Shown: one piece after another, positions 46,586-56,034 of the stretch | Layout of the letters: every line of letters starts with the position of its first letter | How positions within the stretch are numbered: the stretch's first letter is position 1 | NCBI GenBank assembly: GCA_947561395.2 | Contig: OX387185.1 | Coordinates: forward strand, 17,386,366 to 17,450,365 | Length of the DNA stretch: 64,000 nucleotides | Origin: Buxus sempervirens | Lineage: Eukaryota; Streptophyta; Magnoliopsida; Buxales; Buxaceae | Reading direction: 5' to 3' | Made by a program: the position numbers and the translations under genes | Notes under the pieces: generated by a model | The model's database searches: none | Told to the model about the DNA's origin: nothing | The model's input: the letters and a program-made list of their open reading frames with translations, nothing else

Positions 46586-47421
46586 ATAAAAAACTTTTGA
46601 AATTTAAATGTTTTTTATATCCATCTATACATATGGAATATATAGAGTGTTATATATATATATATATATATATATATTTCAAAATTCCCTAAATAGAAAA
46701 TTCCAAAGGGGTTGAGCATAAACCTCAAGAGTGACTATGAGTTCATGTGGATCTAGGGCAACCACGAAATTTTTGAGTGCATGTGTATGCTGGTTAGATG
46801 GAACTAGGTAGAGTCCCTCACATTGTAACACTCTTGTGGGTTGCAAGATGTATTTTCTTCTATGATCCAGAATGTGATAATTTGTAATGTGCTGTGAGTG
46901 TCTCAATTTCTCATATTTAGGCCTGTAGGAGATGTTTTTCAATCATTTGCTTAATACAAATGCCCAACTGATGATAAATAAATAAGGGAGTTTTAATTCC
47001 CTTATAAACAATTATTTAATGACAATTAAAACTACCTATTAATGAAGGATTTCTTTCCTATAAAAATGGCCCTCTATTGAGTCCAGGATGTGTGTCTTCT
47101 CCTGAAATAGTTCACTTGTGAGATAGATAGAATTGTTCAATATATTTACTGTTGAGAGTAGGAAACCCAATTAACTTAGCTCTCATATTGTTGTGATCTT
47201 TCGGAGTTCATCCATCCACCAAGAAGGCTTATAAATTATGAGAATTTCATTCCCAATTCTCAGATGTGGATTTACTTAGAAAAAGGATCTTTGAATTCCA
47301 ATCCGCTTCTCTATTCTTTAGATTTTCGGCTTTTGGATCAGGGACAGGTAGACAAGCAGGTATACAATAAATTCCAAAATTGAGAATAATAGTAATAAGA
47401 ATAAGGAAGTGTTAGAGAAAC
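46586..47421. repeat. Right part of the Copia-like remnant in AKR intron 3
   Basis: A TA dinucleotide run is at 46650-46677. 47030-47385 resembles the LTR-like sequence at 21605-21915, ending GGTATACAATAAATTCC, after which normal intron sequence leads to the exon 3 donor. No reading frame is credible. Confidence 0.4.
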
Positions 47422-47601
47422 CTGAGCAAGACTCTTTCCTTTTCTTTTAGCTATCTTTTTGAGCACTTCACATTCCATGACTTGGCTAGTACCCCAAACA
47501 GTTCCTCTTGCTCCCAATGGGGAGTAAGCTTGCAAAATTATACCTTTTGCCTTACAGAATTCTCTAAGCTTCTTTTGTTGCCAAAAGGGGTTCATCTCCA
47601 C
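47422..47601 (-). CDS. AKR exon 3
   Basis: The acceptor TTTTTTTAG precedes GTGGAGATGAACCCC ([12 protein letters not shown]). The exon ends GKSLAQ before donor GTTTCT. It has 60 codons in phase 0 on both sides and includes the [13 protein letters not shown] cofactor-pocket segment. No disabling change is seen. Confidence 0.88.
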
Positions 47602-47693
47602 CTAAAAAAATAAAGAATTTGACAACCATCATGTTTTCATGTCAAATATAAAAATTAAAAAATTTGAAAGACGAAATCATGGGAAACACTTAC

Positions 47694-47937
47694 TTGATTA
47701 ACTGCAGGTGGGATCTTAGCAATAGCAAGTAAATCCTCAAGCTTCTGACAAGAAAAGTTGCTAACTCCAATATGCCTTGTGAGCCCAAGCTTCTGGCACT
47801 CTTCCATGGCTGCCCACACTGAGTCATACTCTAAGGGGAGAAGCTCATCTTTTGGCATTAGAAGCTCATACCTTCCAGGCTTGGAACTTAGTGGAAAATG
47901 TATGAGATAGAGATCAAGATACTCCAAATGAAGATTC
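47694..47937 (-). CDS. AKR exon 2
   Basis: The acceptor TTCTGTGTAG precedes GAATCTTCATTTGG. The first base completes codon 99. The exon encodes [10 protein letters not shown] with catalytic His112, then [16 protein letters not shown] and [11 protein letters not shown], and ends at donor CAA|GTAAGT. Intact. Confidence 0.88.
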
Positions 47938-48030
47938 CTACACAGAACCAGCATGAGTAGATCAAAAATTCGTATCGACAAAAAGTCCTTCCGAACACAA
48001 CGACATAGCAGGTTCTTTAGAGCTAACTAC

Positions 48031-48326
48031 TTGAGAGTTTGTTGAAGAGCTGGAAAAACACGTTCTGGATGAGCATCACTGCATCACAGTTTGGAAGTGA
48101 TGAAGAAGTCATCTCGACTTTTGACAATGCTAAGATGAAGTGCTTCTGCTATGGCTTCTCCAAGGCACTGCTCAGTTTGGTAGAGAGCAGCGGTATCAAA
48201 GTGTCGATAACCAAGCTTGATTGCTTCAAGAATTGAGAGCTTCACAGCTTCGGATCCCACAAAAGGGTATGCTGCTGTGCCCATACCCATAAGAGGAATG
48301 GTTCGGCCACTAGTGCCAAAGGACAT
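48031..48326 (-). CDS. AKR exon 1, with nonsense codon
   Basis: The ATG at 48324-48326 is the first in-frame Met after an upstream stop, but it starts slightly inside the usual N-terminus. The exon carries [33 protein letters not shown] (Asp44, Tyr49) and FFITSKL (Lys79). Codon 81 is TGA at 48084-48086, where the family has TGG (Trp). Beyond it [17 protein letters not shown] continues in frame to donor CAA|GTAGTT. Translation would stop at 80 residues. Confidence 0.88.
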
Positions 48327-48507
48327 TACAGGGATACTGAAGGAATCTCTATCTGAAAAATCATTGTTCTTTTAGTTGTTATAGACGTGCATGGATATAA
48401 GAATATATACATCATATTGTCATTCTATTTTCCTTTTTGGATGAGGCCTTACCTAGAAAAGAAATGGAGTTAAAAGAACTTAAAATCGTGATGGTATACC
48501 CAAAATA
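48327..48507. other. Upstream flank of the AKR gene
   Basis: Short AT-rich non-coding sequence between AKR exon 1 and the inverted-repeat/TRIM cluster. It may contain the 5' leader; no promoter is clear. Confidence 0.3.
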
Positions 48508-49019
48508 ATTAAACTATTATATTTATATTTTAAAAATATTATATTTATATTTATATGATATATTCAAAATATATAATTGATGAATGAATATATTATCCAT
48601 TGATATATTCTATTAAAAAATATAGTTTTATTTGTAGAACACCGTTCTTACTAAAAGCTCAAGCTTTTAGTAGGAACGGTGTTCTACATGGTATCAGAGC
48701 CTTAGGCAAACGCAAGGTCCTGGGTTCAAACCTCCACTCCACCCGTTGAGAAAAAAATATTCCACGTGTAGGGCCTCCCTAAAAATGGGTTTGAGTCCGG
48801 CCCACACGTGAGGGGGAGTGTTAAGGCATATATTAAATACATAAAGTTCACCTGTACTATCAGCTTAAGTTTTTAGTAAGAACGGTGTTCTACAAATAAA
48901 ACTATATTTTTTAATAGAATATATCAATGGATAATATATTCATTCATCAATTATATATTTTGAATATATCATATAAATATAAATATAATATTTTTAAAAT
49001 ATAAATATAATAGTTTAAT
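48508..49019. repeat. Large fold-back enclosing a TRIM unit
   Basis: Left arm 48508-48657 and right arm 48870-49019 are inverted copies about 150 bp long with very few mismatches. The arms are AT-rich outside and enter the TRIM LTR sequence inside. The enclosed 210 bp contain a PBS, a short internal region and a PPT. Confidence 0.8.
48633..48894 (+). mobile_element. TRIM-like unit 1
   Basis: An LTR end GTGTTCTACA is followed at once by PBS TGGTATCAGAGCC (48689-48701), a 107-bp internal segment, PPT GTGAGGGGGAG (48808-48818) and a 76-bp LTR (48819-48894) from TGTTAAGG to TTCTACA. On the left the LTR end is joined to its own inverted copy, giving a near-perfect 56-bp palindrome (48633-48688) instead of a full LTR. 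Too small to encode protein. Confidence 0.7.
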
Positions 49020-49026
49020 AAACTAA

Positions 49027-49260
49027 GGTCGAACACCATTCCTACTAAAAGCTTAAGCTGATAGTACAGGTGAACTTTATGTATTTAATATATGCCTTAA
49101 CACTCCCCCTCACGTGTGGGCCGGACTCAAACCCATTTTTAGGGAGGCCCTACACGTGGAATATTTTTTTCTCAACGGGTGGAGTGGAGGTTTGAACCCA
49201 GGACCTTGTGTTTGCCTAAGGCTCTGATACTATGTAGAACACCGTTCCTACTAAAAGCTT
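49027..49260 (-). mobile_element. TRIM-like unit 2, reversed
   Basis: Reading on the minus strand: partial LTR (49260-49233), PBS TAGTATCAGAGCC (49232-49220), internal segment, PPT CACGTGAGGGGGAG (49116-49103), and LTR 49102-49027. The LTR outer edge is mutated (GTTCGA instead of TTCTACA). Same family as units 1 and 3. Confidence 0.65.
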
Positions 49261-49514
49261 GAGCTTTTAGTAAGAACGGTGTTCTACATGGTATCAGAGC
49301 CTTAGGCAAACGCCAGGTCCTGGGTTCAAACCTTCACTCCACCTGTTGAGAAAAAAAAATATTCCACGTGTAGGGCCTCCCTAAAATGAGTCCCCTAAAA
49401 AAAAAGGGTTTGAGTCTGGCCCACACGTGAGGGGGAGTGTTAAGGAATATATTAAATATATAAAGTTCACCCCTTACTATCAGCTTAAGCTTTTAGTAGG
49501 AACGGTGTTCTACA
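49233..49514 (+). mobile_element. TRIM-like unit 3 with palindromic left end
   Basis: The palindrome 49233-49288 is again an LTR end joined to its inverted copy. It is followed by PBS TGGTATCAGAGCC (49289-49301), an internal segment with a short tandem insert near 49390, PPT GTGAGGGGGAG (49427-49437) and a 77-bp LTR (49438-49514) ending TTCTACA. Confidence 0.7.
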
Positions 49515-51756
49515 TTATTTACATTCTTTTAATGCAATCGGACAACCTGACCCATCTCGTTATTGACCGATAGGAGTGGGTTAAGGTTCGGTATTGGTTA
49601 AACTGTTATAGGGGCTGGTTTGGGTTTACCAAAATCCGTCGCGTTGCCAATGACTGAAGTACAAGTGCACAGGATGAGATGTTTCCTGTGGAGCCACTGA
49701 GTGGCACTAGCATGGAACGGATGGATAGATGCACCTTTTCAATCGGGGTCTCACACCCCAGAACACATCACTGTACCACTGGATTTTGGCACTAGAGGAA
49801 ATGCATTCAAATATAGTGGGTAGATGAATGCTATCCCACTACATGATAATATTGCTTGATGGGTATGACTGGTACATAATATTGCTTGATGGGTATGACC
49901 TGGTACCAGTCATGGCCCAGGTTTTTATTTAGGTTTTCTTGCCAATTTTCTCAATGAACTCAGAAATTGGGAAGCGGGTCAAATTTTTTCCGGGATCTCG
50001 TCTTCAACTTCCCGTTATTGCTACAGAGTATAGACCCAGTGTATCCATAGATTCACATGAATCACATCTCACCAAGCTCAATTCATGTTCTTTGATTAAA
50101 GACTACAGAAAGATTCATGAGCACATTTGACAAAATCTTGAAATACAGAATGGAAAGGAGAGGGCAAATCCGTTGTACCTCCACAGAAGTAGCTGGCTGG
50201 TCCTGCTCGCGGATCCATGGACGAAGAAGAAATCAGAAATTATGTTTCTGATGAGCAGAAAGTAATAAGAAACAAGAACTTTATTTTAAATGAATTGAGA
50301 AGAGACTGGCAAAGGCAAATGCAAAGCAAAGAACGGAAGATTGAAAAAAAAGGATAACGAGTGGTTCTCTCGTGACCAACAAGTAAGTGGAATTTCGTTC
50401 TGCCGCTGCTGTCACTACGGTAGGATTGAGATTTTGGAGGCCACGTAAAGAAGTCGACAATCTCCAATCACGTACCGTGGACGGAACCCCCTTTAGAGCG
50501 GGTGACATTTTGGTGACAGCAGTGTCACTTTCAAACATCAGTCATTTGGGAACATGACGAAATGAATCCCATCATGCTCTCCAGCTTACCAAAGTCAAAA
50601 TTAAGAACAAGGACTAGGCATTTAAGTTTTTTTGTCATTTTTATAAATACAAAAAAGGAAAATTTGAATTATTGAGCCCGTGGAAAGAAATCTGGCCAAT
50701 TCTTGTATCCAAGATGTAGCATCCTTATTAGTGAATATATTATTCTAGTGCCAGTTAGGAGACTAATTATTGGTTAAAAATATCCTTTTAATTTCTTGAA
50801 AAATTATTTAATGAAAAAATATTCGAATATAAGAAGAACAAGGAAACCAAAAAATTGTTGACTTCATTATAAAACCACCCAATTATTTTTTATGCAAAAA
50901 TGATGAAATGGTATGATTACGTACACAGAAGAGGAATAAAATCACTAGCATCTGTTGTTTGTTGAGTACTAGAAAGCAACAGTCCAAAACATATCACAGT
51001 AACTCAAGGATTAAAATAAAAACAATAGGGGATTGAAAATAACGAATTCTGAATTTTAGAAAAAGAACAAGGCCAAATGGATTTAAACAAGTCTGAGTAC
51101 TGATTTAGTCAAAGTAAAAGAGAGCATAACAAAATAGATTATTCAATTTATGAAATCTGAAATAGCACTACATAAATATTGCAAACAGTCGTAACTTGTA
51201 ACAAAGAGAACAAAATTGAAGAGAATAATCAGAAGTATGAAACTAAATATAAATGGAACACAATGAAGGCAACACGAGATATCAAACAGTAGAATAAATA
51301 GAATGGATTTAGAAGAAATCAGAAATATAAAGTGAACAAAATCTAAACGAGATGAAGACAAATAATAACAGAAGAAGATGAACACAAAAATCTGAACACG
51401 ACAGATTGGAAGCACTATCACAAACACAGCAGAAATCAAGTAGAGAATATTAGAACCGAAATTAGAACTTATCAGATGTAGGACTAAGGCAAGACTGAAG
51501 AGTCTTTGTGCTTAAAGCCTTTTAGCGTCCCCTTTTAGAACGAATTTGCAGTGCGACGGATTTAGACTCTAATGCTTCCAGCATTCAACGGTCAATGACC
51601 CCTTACAGTAATGTGCACAAATATAATGGTCCAAGGGAACCACAATAGTGTCACTCAAATATCAATGGAGGAAGTAGCGAAGAAGAAGAACATTGAACAA
51701 GGGTTTTTGTTTGCAACGTTAATAAAATGCCAAACCCTCGAATTCCTCTTCGAAAA

Positions 51757-51760
<4 letters not shown>
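49515..51760. other. No recognisable gene
   Basis: AT-rich sequence. 49843-49905 holds a 28-30-bp tandem duplication (ATAATATTGCTTGATGGGTA core). A minus-strand frame at 50281-50538 (85 codons, starting MFESDTAVTKM) is the longest here and is relatively GC-rich around 50400-50520, but I recognise no domain and its C-terminal half is hydrophobic and AT-driven. It could be an exon remnant. 51500-51610 is also less AT-rich and could be transcribed. Confidence 0.4.

Positions 51761-51814
<54 letters not shown>
51761..51814. repeat. (AG)n microsatellite
   Basis: About 27 uninterrupted AG dinucleotides. It accounts for the Arg-Glu and Leu-Ser runs in frames over this spot. Confidence 0.98.
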
Positions 51815-51818
<4 letters not shown>

Positions 51819-51975
51819 AAGAAAAGATTGCTGAATGTGCGCAACTCTTGATTGCGCATGTTCATTCTCTCACTCAACGGATAAAAACAAATTAATCCGT
51901 TAAAAATAAAACGATAACTAAAAGAGTTCATTATATAAATAAACCAAGAATATTTATAATAAATAAATGCAAAAA

Positions 51976-51998
51976 AAGAAGAAGAAGAAGAAGAAGAA
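51976..51998. repeat. (AAG)n microsatellite
   Basis: Seven to eight uninterrupted AAG trinucleotides. Confidence 0.95.
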
Positions 51999-52070
51999 TG
52001 AAATATAAGAAGAAGTTGGGTGTTAAATTAAACTACACACACGCCTCACCAAGCCTGTCCGACTAGAATC

Positions 52071-53052
52071 CAATGGTTAAAGGAGGGTGACTCCAATTCT
52101 GCCTTTTTCTATAGTTCTATCATGGAAAGAAGAGCGCGTAATAACATCTTGAGTATATGCACTGAGCAAGGAGAGAAAATTACTGATGTTGATAGGATTA
52201 AGCTTCTTTTTGTTAATCACTTCAAGAGTGTTCTATCTGAAGGCAACTCGACAGCTGATATTTCTTTACCCCACTTTAGAAGAAAGCTGAACCGTGAACA
52301 ATGGGAGTTCCTTGATAAGGAAGTGTCAGCCTAGGAAATCAAAGACTCCATGTTCTCTCTTAAGGATGACAAAGCACCTGGGCCGGATGGGTTCACACCT
52401 CTATTCTTCAAAAAGGCTTGGCATATCATTGGAGAAGAGTGTACTGCTGCAATTCAAAGTTTCTTTCTCTCTAGTAGACTGCTCAAGCAACTAAATTGCA
52501 CTGCTATCTCCTTGGTTCCAAAAGGTATCAACCCTTCCAAAGTTGCAGATTATAGACCTATTTCTTGTGTAAATACCTTTTATAAGTGCATATCCAAGAT
52601 CTTAGCTAACAGATTGAAGATGGTAATAGATGATTTAGTTGGTGATTATCAATCTGCCTTCATCCTGGGTAGGTGTATATCTGACAATGTGTTATTGACA
52701 CATGAAATTTTGCACAAATACCGTTTGAATGGGAAGCAACCAAGATGTGCATTGAAAGTAGACCTGCGAAAAGCCTTTGACTCCATCGCATGGCCAGCTA
52801 TCTCCAAAACTTTGATGAGTATGAACTTTCTTCCATGGATGATAGGGTGGATAATGGAATGTGTAAGTACTCTAGCATTTTCACTGGTGATAAATGGAAG
52901 CTTGGAAGGTTTTTCCAATAGCTCTAGGGGAATTCGTCAAGGAGACCCAATCTCTCTTTATTTGTTTGTCCTTATCATGGAATTATCTTACAACATCCTG
53001 GGAGATAGCACATCTGTGGGTTTCAAGCATCATTTCAGATGTAAGGACCCTA
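52071..53052 (+). pseudogene. LINE (L1-type) reverse transcriptase fragment
   Basis: It begins within the linker before RT (QWLKEGDSNSAFF) and continues through DKAPGPDGFTPLFFKKAW, CTAISLVPKGINPSKVADYRP, ILANRLK, DYQSAFILGRCISDNVLL, ALKVDLRKAFDSI (catalytic Asp) and SSRGIRQGDPISLYLFVLIME. These are the ordered motifs 0-5 of plant L1 non-LTR retrotransposons. An in-frame TAG at 52332-52334 and 5' truncation disable it. The YADD box is missing because LTR D is inserted at 53053. Confidence 0.9.
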
Positions 53053-53592
53053 TGTAAAACCCCGTCCCAGATTATATCTTAATTATTAGGCTTAATTATC
53101 TAAAGTGGGATTATTAGGCTAATTAAGCACTTGTGTTATGAAGATGAGGTAAATGTGGATTATACTTAAAGATTTAGGTGAATCAAATTGAACTTTAGTA
53201 AAATTATTAAGGTAAGCTTAGTTAGTGCTATGTCTTAATTACAATTAGCCAAGGTATCCTCCAATTAGATCTAGTGAATTGGAAATCAAATTCTGCAAAA
53301 TTAGAATTAGGTGTATCTAAGGTATCTCATGCAAATACCCAAGGTACTTCTCAAGTGTACCTAAAGTATCTCCTAAGGATACCTAAATGTACCACCAAAG
53401 TATACCCAAGTATTATCCAAGGTACCACCAAAGTATACCCAAGTATTACCCAAGGTACCACCTAAGTGTTACTTAAAATACCCCCCAATTATACCTAAGA
53501 TATCCCACTTGTATACCTAAGGTACCCCCTGTGTTTGCCTAAGGCACCCCTCTGATTTACCTAAGATACTCCCTGTGTATGCCTAAGGTACC
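53053..53592 (+). repeat. Family D LTR, 5' part, inserted in the LINE
   Basis: It starts TGTAAAACCCCGTCCC, matching 992 onward, then enters the GGTACC minisatellite at about 53300, where the C element starts at 53593. The five bases before it are CCCTA. The rest of this LTR must lie beyond the nested C element, outside the window. Confidence 0.75.
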
Positions 53593-56014
53593 TGTAGACA
53601 CCCCAAATTGCACCTCGATATAAGAGAATACTTAAAATGGGCTTTAAATGTCTTATTTGAGCATTGACATTTGTCAAACATTAAAAAACAATCAAAAAAG
53701 ATGCCAACCGCACTGAGTATACGGTTTTTATAATTTTGGTATCAACCGCCCTGTATGTGCGGTTGCAACCGCACACACAGCACGGTTGATATCCATGCTT
53801 GTTGCGTGAGCTGCCACGTGGCTTCGCGAAGCTTCGGTCGTTGAGCCACGTCGACAGCAATTATGACGAGCGTAACTGAATTGAACCGCCCTGTATGTGC
53901 GGTTTGGGTAAATTTGCATGGGAACCGCACTTAGAGTGATGGTTCTGTTGAAACCGCACTGAGTATGCGGTTTTGGCTGTTTCGAGGATTTGCAAAATGG
54001 CTCGATCTCTGAGCCTTATTTACACATATTACCTCTCTCTCAGGGATTTGAACTCCCTATTTCACCCTCCGAAACTTCTAGTATTACTCCAATTCAAGCC
54101 TTGGAGGAGAATTGGAATAATCTAGAAGGCTTTTTATGCCTACCCTTGGGACTCTTCTACCCTTGGCTTGGCCAATAAATAGAGGGGTCCTCCTCTTGCA
54201 AATGGCTGACAATTTGAGGCATAGAAGCTCTGCAAGAAGAAGGAGAAACTCTGCTGGATTGTCTACTGAAGGCTCAAGCTACCAAGTTAAAGCTCTCTTT
54301 CATTTCCAGTCTTCTCTTTACATTCCAACACTCTCATCTTCTACCTTTCTGTAGTGTAAGGCCACTTTGTGTTGTTTTGTGGCCCCAAACCTCTTCCAAA
54401 GTACCTGGGAATTCTCTCTAGCCGTAAAACGTGAAGAGAGAGCCTTGGGAAAAAGAAGTAGGAATGGATCCTCTAGGCTTAGAACCTACAAGTGATGAAG
54501 AGCATGCTATGTGGTTATTTTAAGCCTATGGATGTTTATTTTCTGATGTTTTGCACTTGCTCATGGAGAAATATGTGAATCCTTGCTCTCAGTAGCAAAG
54601 GATTCCATCCTTCTCCTAGGGAGTGGATTTTCACATATTCACACACTTTTCACCATTTTTTTTATCAAATAGGCTAGATCTGGGATTCCCGTGTTTAATA
54701 CGGGGAAATCTAAGATTATTGGCTTCAAAATGAATCTTAGAACTTCATTAGATGGTTTTTGTGGATTTTTAAGAGTTTTGCTCGAATTCACTTGCACACA
54801 TGCAATGATTTTGGTTTTTCTATCCAAAAATCTTCAAAACAGGGCAGATCTGTGGCCTGTCTTGGAATACTTATAACTTCATCCTCCGGATGAATTTTTG
54901 AGTGATTCCAAAGACATGTGATAGATGAGTATGTCAAGTTTATATCTGGAAATTTTCATCCACTTTTATGTAGCCAAGTTTTGACACCATCTGTCCAAAG
55001 TTTGTAAGACAGTTCAGCCCAGATTGCTGAACTCGTCGCTTTGATGGTGCACCGTTTGTTCAATTTTAATCCATTTTGGGTGATTCCAATTCCTGAGTTT
55101 TCCTTGAGAAGTATATTTTCATTTCCAATTGGTTTCAATAGATTTTGATCTGTTTTGTACCTTGGGTGCTTAGTTGACTCAGAGGTGCTCGCTGGCATAG
55201 TCCAGAGCTAATCTGTGGTCTTCTAGGCCTGTTCAAGAGAGCACACAAGTCACATCCGGATAGCGTTTGGTGCGTGGTTTTTTTCTTTGGAAAGATGGCA
55301 CTACATACTTCCCCCATACCAACTTTCATGAATTTTTATTGAGCCAAACTCCACGAATAGGACTTTGAAAATGCCTACTCATCGCTTTTTCTGAGTTATA
55401 AACAGCAAATTTCAGATGTCGATTTCTCTCTCATTTTGAATCGGATTGAGCTGAAATTTTTACTGTACACTCTACTATATACCAGTTTTCAAATGGTTTT
55501 GGTTTCATTGGATTTGGATTTAAATTGAGTGAGTTATGGTTAATCGAAGCTTTCAAACTCTTTTGATCTAATTTCCCCAGATTTGCCTTAGCTTGATTTT
55601 TCTTCCTTTTTACCTTGATTTCCATTCACTCATGAAGTTTTAGACGTGATGAATCCACGAAGAGAGTCTAAGCTCATTAGACTTCTCATGTGGAATGGTC
55701 ACACACATCGTGCTTGTTATAAGCACCTCTTTGTTTATTTTATTAGCAAACAATTTCTCGCATAAGCAAATATTTGGCAACCGTCTTAGACGGATGAGCG
55801 GGGGTGCCTAACACCTTTCCCTGCTCATAAATAATTCCTCTTACCCAATCTCTGGATTTTTCCTTATCTTAGAGCTACTTTAGCTCTATTTGGTTTCTAT
55901 GAACCCTTTGGTGTCCATTCACACCTTAAAAAGGATGGTGGCGACTCTTTACATTTATCGATCCCCGCATGACGATATCGGAGGTCATCCGAGATGACAT
56001 TTCCATGTCTCACA
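53593..56014 (+). repeat. 5' LTR of the C-family (Tat/Ogre-like) element
   Basis: 2422 bp, TGTAGACACCCC to TTCCATGTCTCACA, preceded by GTACC (the expected target duplication; its partner is beyond the window). The TATA-like word is CAATAAATAG at 54173, mutated from CTATAAATAG. The conserved AGCCGTAAAACGTGAAG element is in 54414-54442, and the hairpin GCGGGGGTG-CCTAA-CACC at 55799-55825. The inner end abuts the PBS, so here the LTR is part of an element and not solo. Confidence 0.93.
53704..53975. repeat. Inverted-repeat cassette, ACCGCAC/GTGCGGT word
   Basis: About six roughly 20-bp imperfect palindromes such as ACCGCCCTGTATGTGCGGTT and ACCGCACACACAGCACGGTT. It matches the cassette at 26428-26700 unit by unit, with scattered differences. 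Confidence 0.88.
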
Positions 56015-56016
56015 AC

Positions 56017-56034
56017 TGGCGACTCTGCTGGGGA
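56017..56034 (+). other. Primer binding site, tRNA-Arg-like
   Basis: TGGCGACTCTGCTGGGGA lies two bases after the LTR. From memory it differs at two positions from the complement of a plant tRNA-Arg 3' end; Ogre-type Tat elements are known to use tRNA-Arg. Confidence 0.75.

Larger units (their letters stand above)
21142..47421 (-). other. AKR intron 3, expanded by nested transposons
   Basis: Donor CAG|GTTTCT lies at 47421-47420 and acceptor ATGCAG at 21147-21142. The intron is 26,280 bp, of which the Tat element 23107-46580 accounts for 23,474 bp. The rest is a Copia-like remnant and a CACTA-like element. Phase 0 at both sides and the family's conserved intron position support one gene. Confidence 0.8.
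20917..48326 (-). pseudogene. Plant aldo-keto reductase gene (AKR4-like), four exons, nonsense in exon 1, 26-kb intron 3
   Basis: Exons 48031-48326, 47694-47937, 47422-47601 and 20917-21141 join with consistent phases to 315 codons (314 residues plus stop), the normal length of plant NADPH-dependent AKR4 reductases (deoxychalcone synthase, codeinone-reductase and methylecgonone-reductase relatives). These are soluble enzymes reducing carbonyls with NADPH. All four catalytic residues are visible: Asp44 and Tyr49 ([10 protein letters not shown]), Lys79 (ITSKL) and His112 (YLIHFP). The cofactor segment [12 protein letters not shown] is in exon 4. Codon 81, Trp in the family, is TGA, so this copy is probably dead. 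All splice sites are GT-AG. Intron 3 holds the nested transposons. The substrate cannot be told from sequence. Confidence 0.85.

Noticed and set aside
48689-48760. tRNA gene or tRNA-derived SINE (GGGTTCAAACC box near TGGTATCAGAGCC)
   Set aside because: No A box or cloverleaf. The segment lies between an LTR end with a PBS and a PPT with a second LTR, which fits a TRIM element.
50281-50538. Possible novel small gene on the minus strand
   Set aside because: No domain, no splice or start context, and a hydrophobic AT-driven second half; kept only as a note in the gene-free stretch.
51611-51820. Plus-strand protein ending in an Arg-Glu run
   Set aside because: The C-terminal third is the (AG)n microsatellite and the rest has no recognisable feature.
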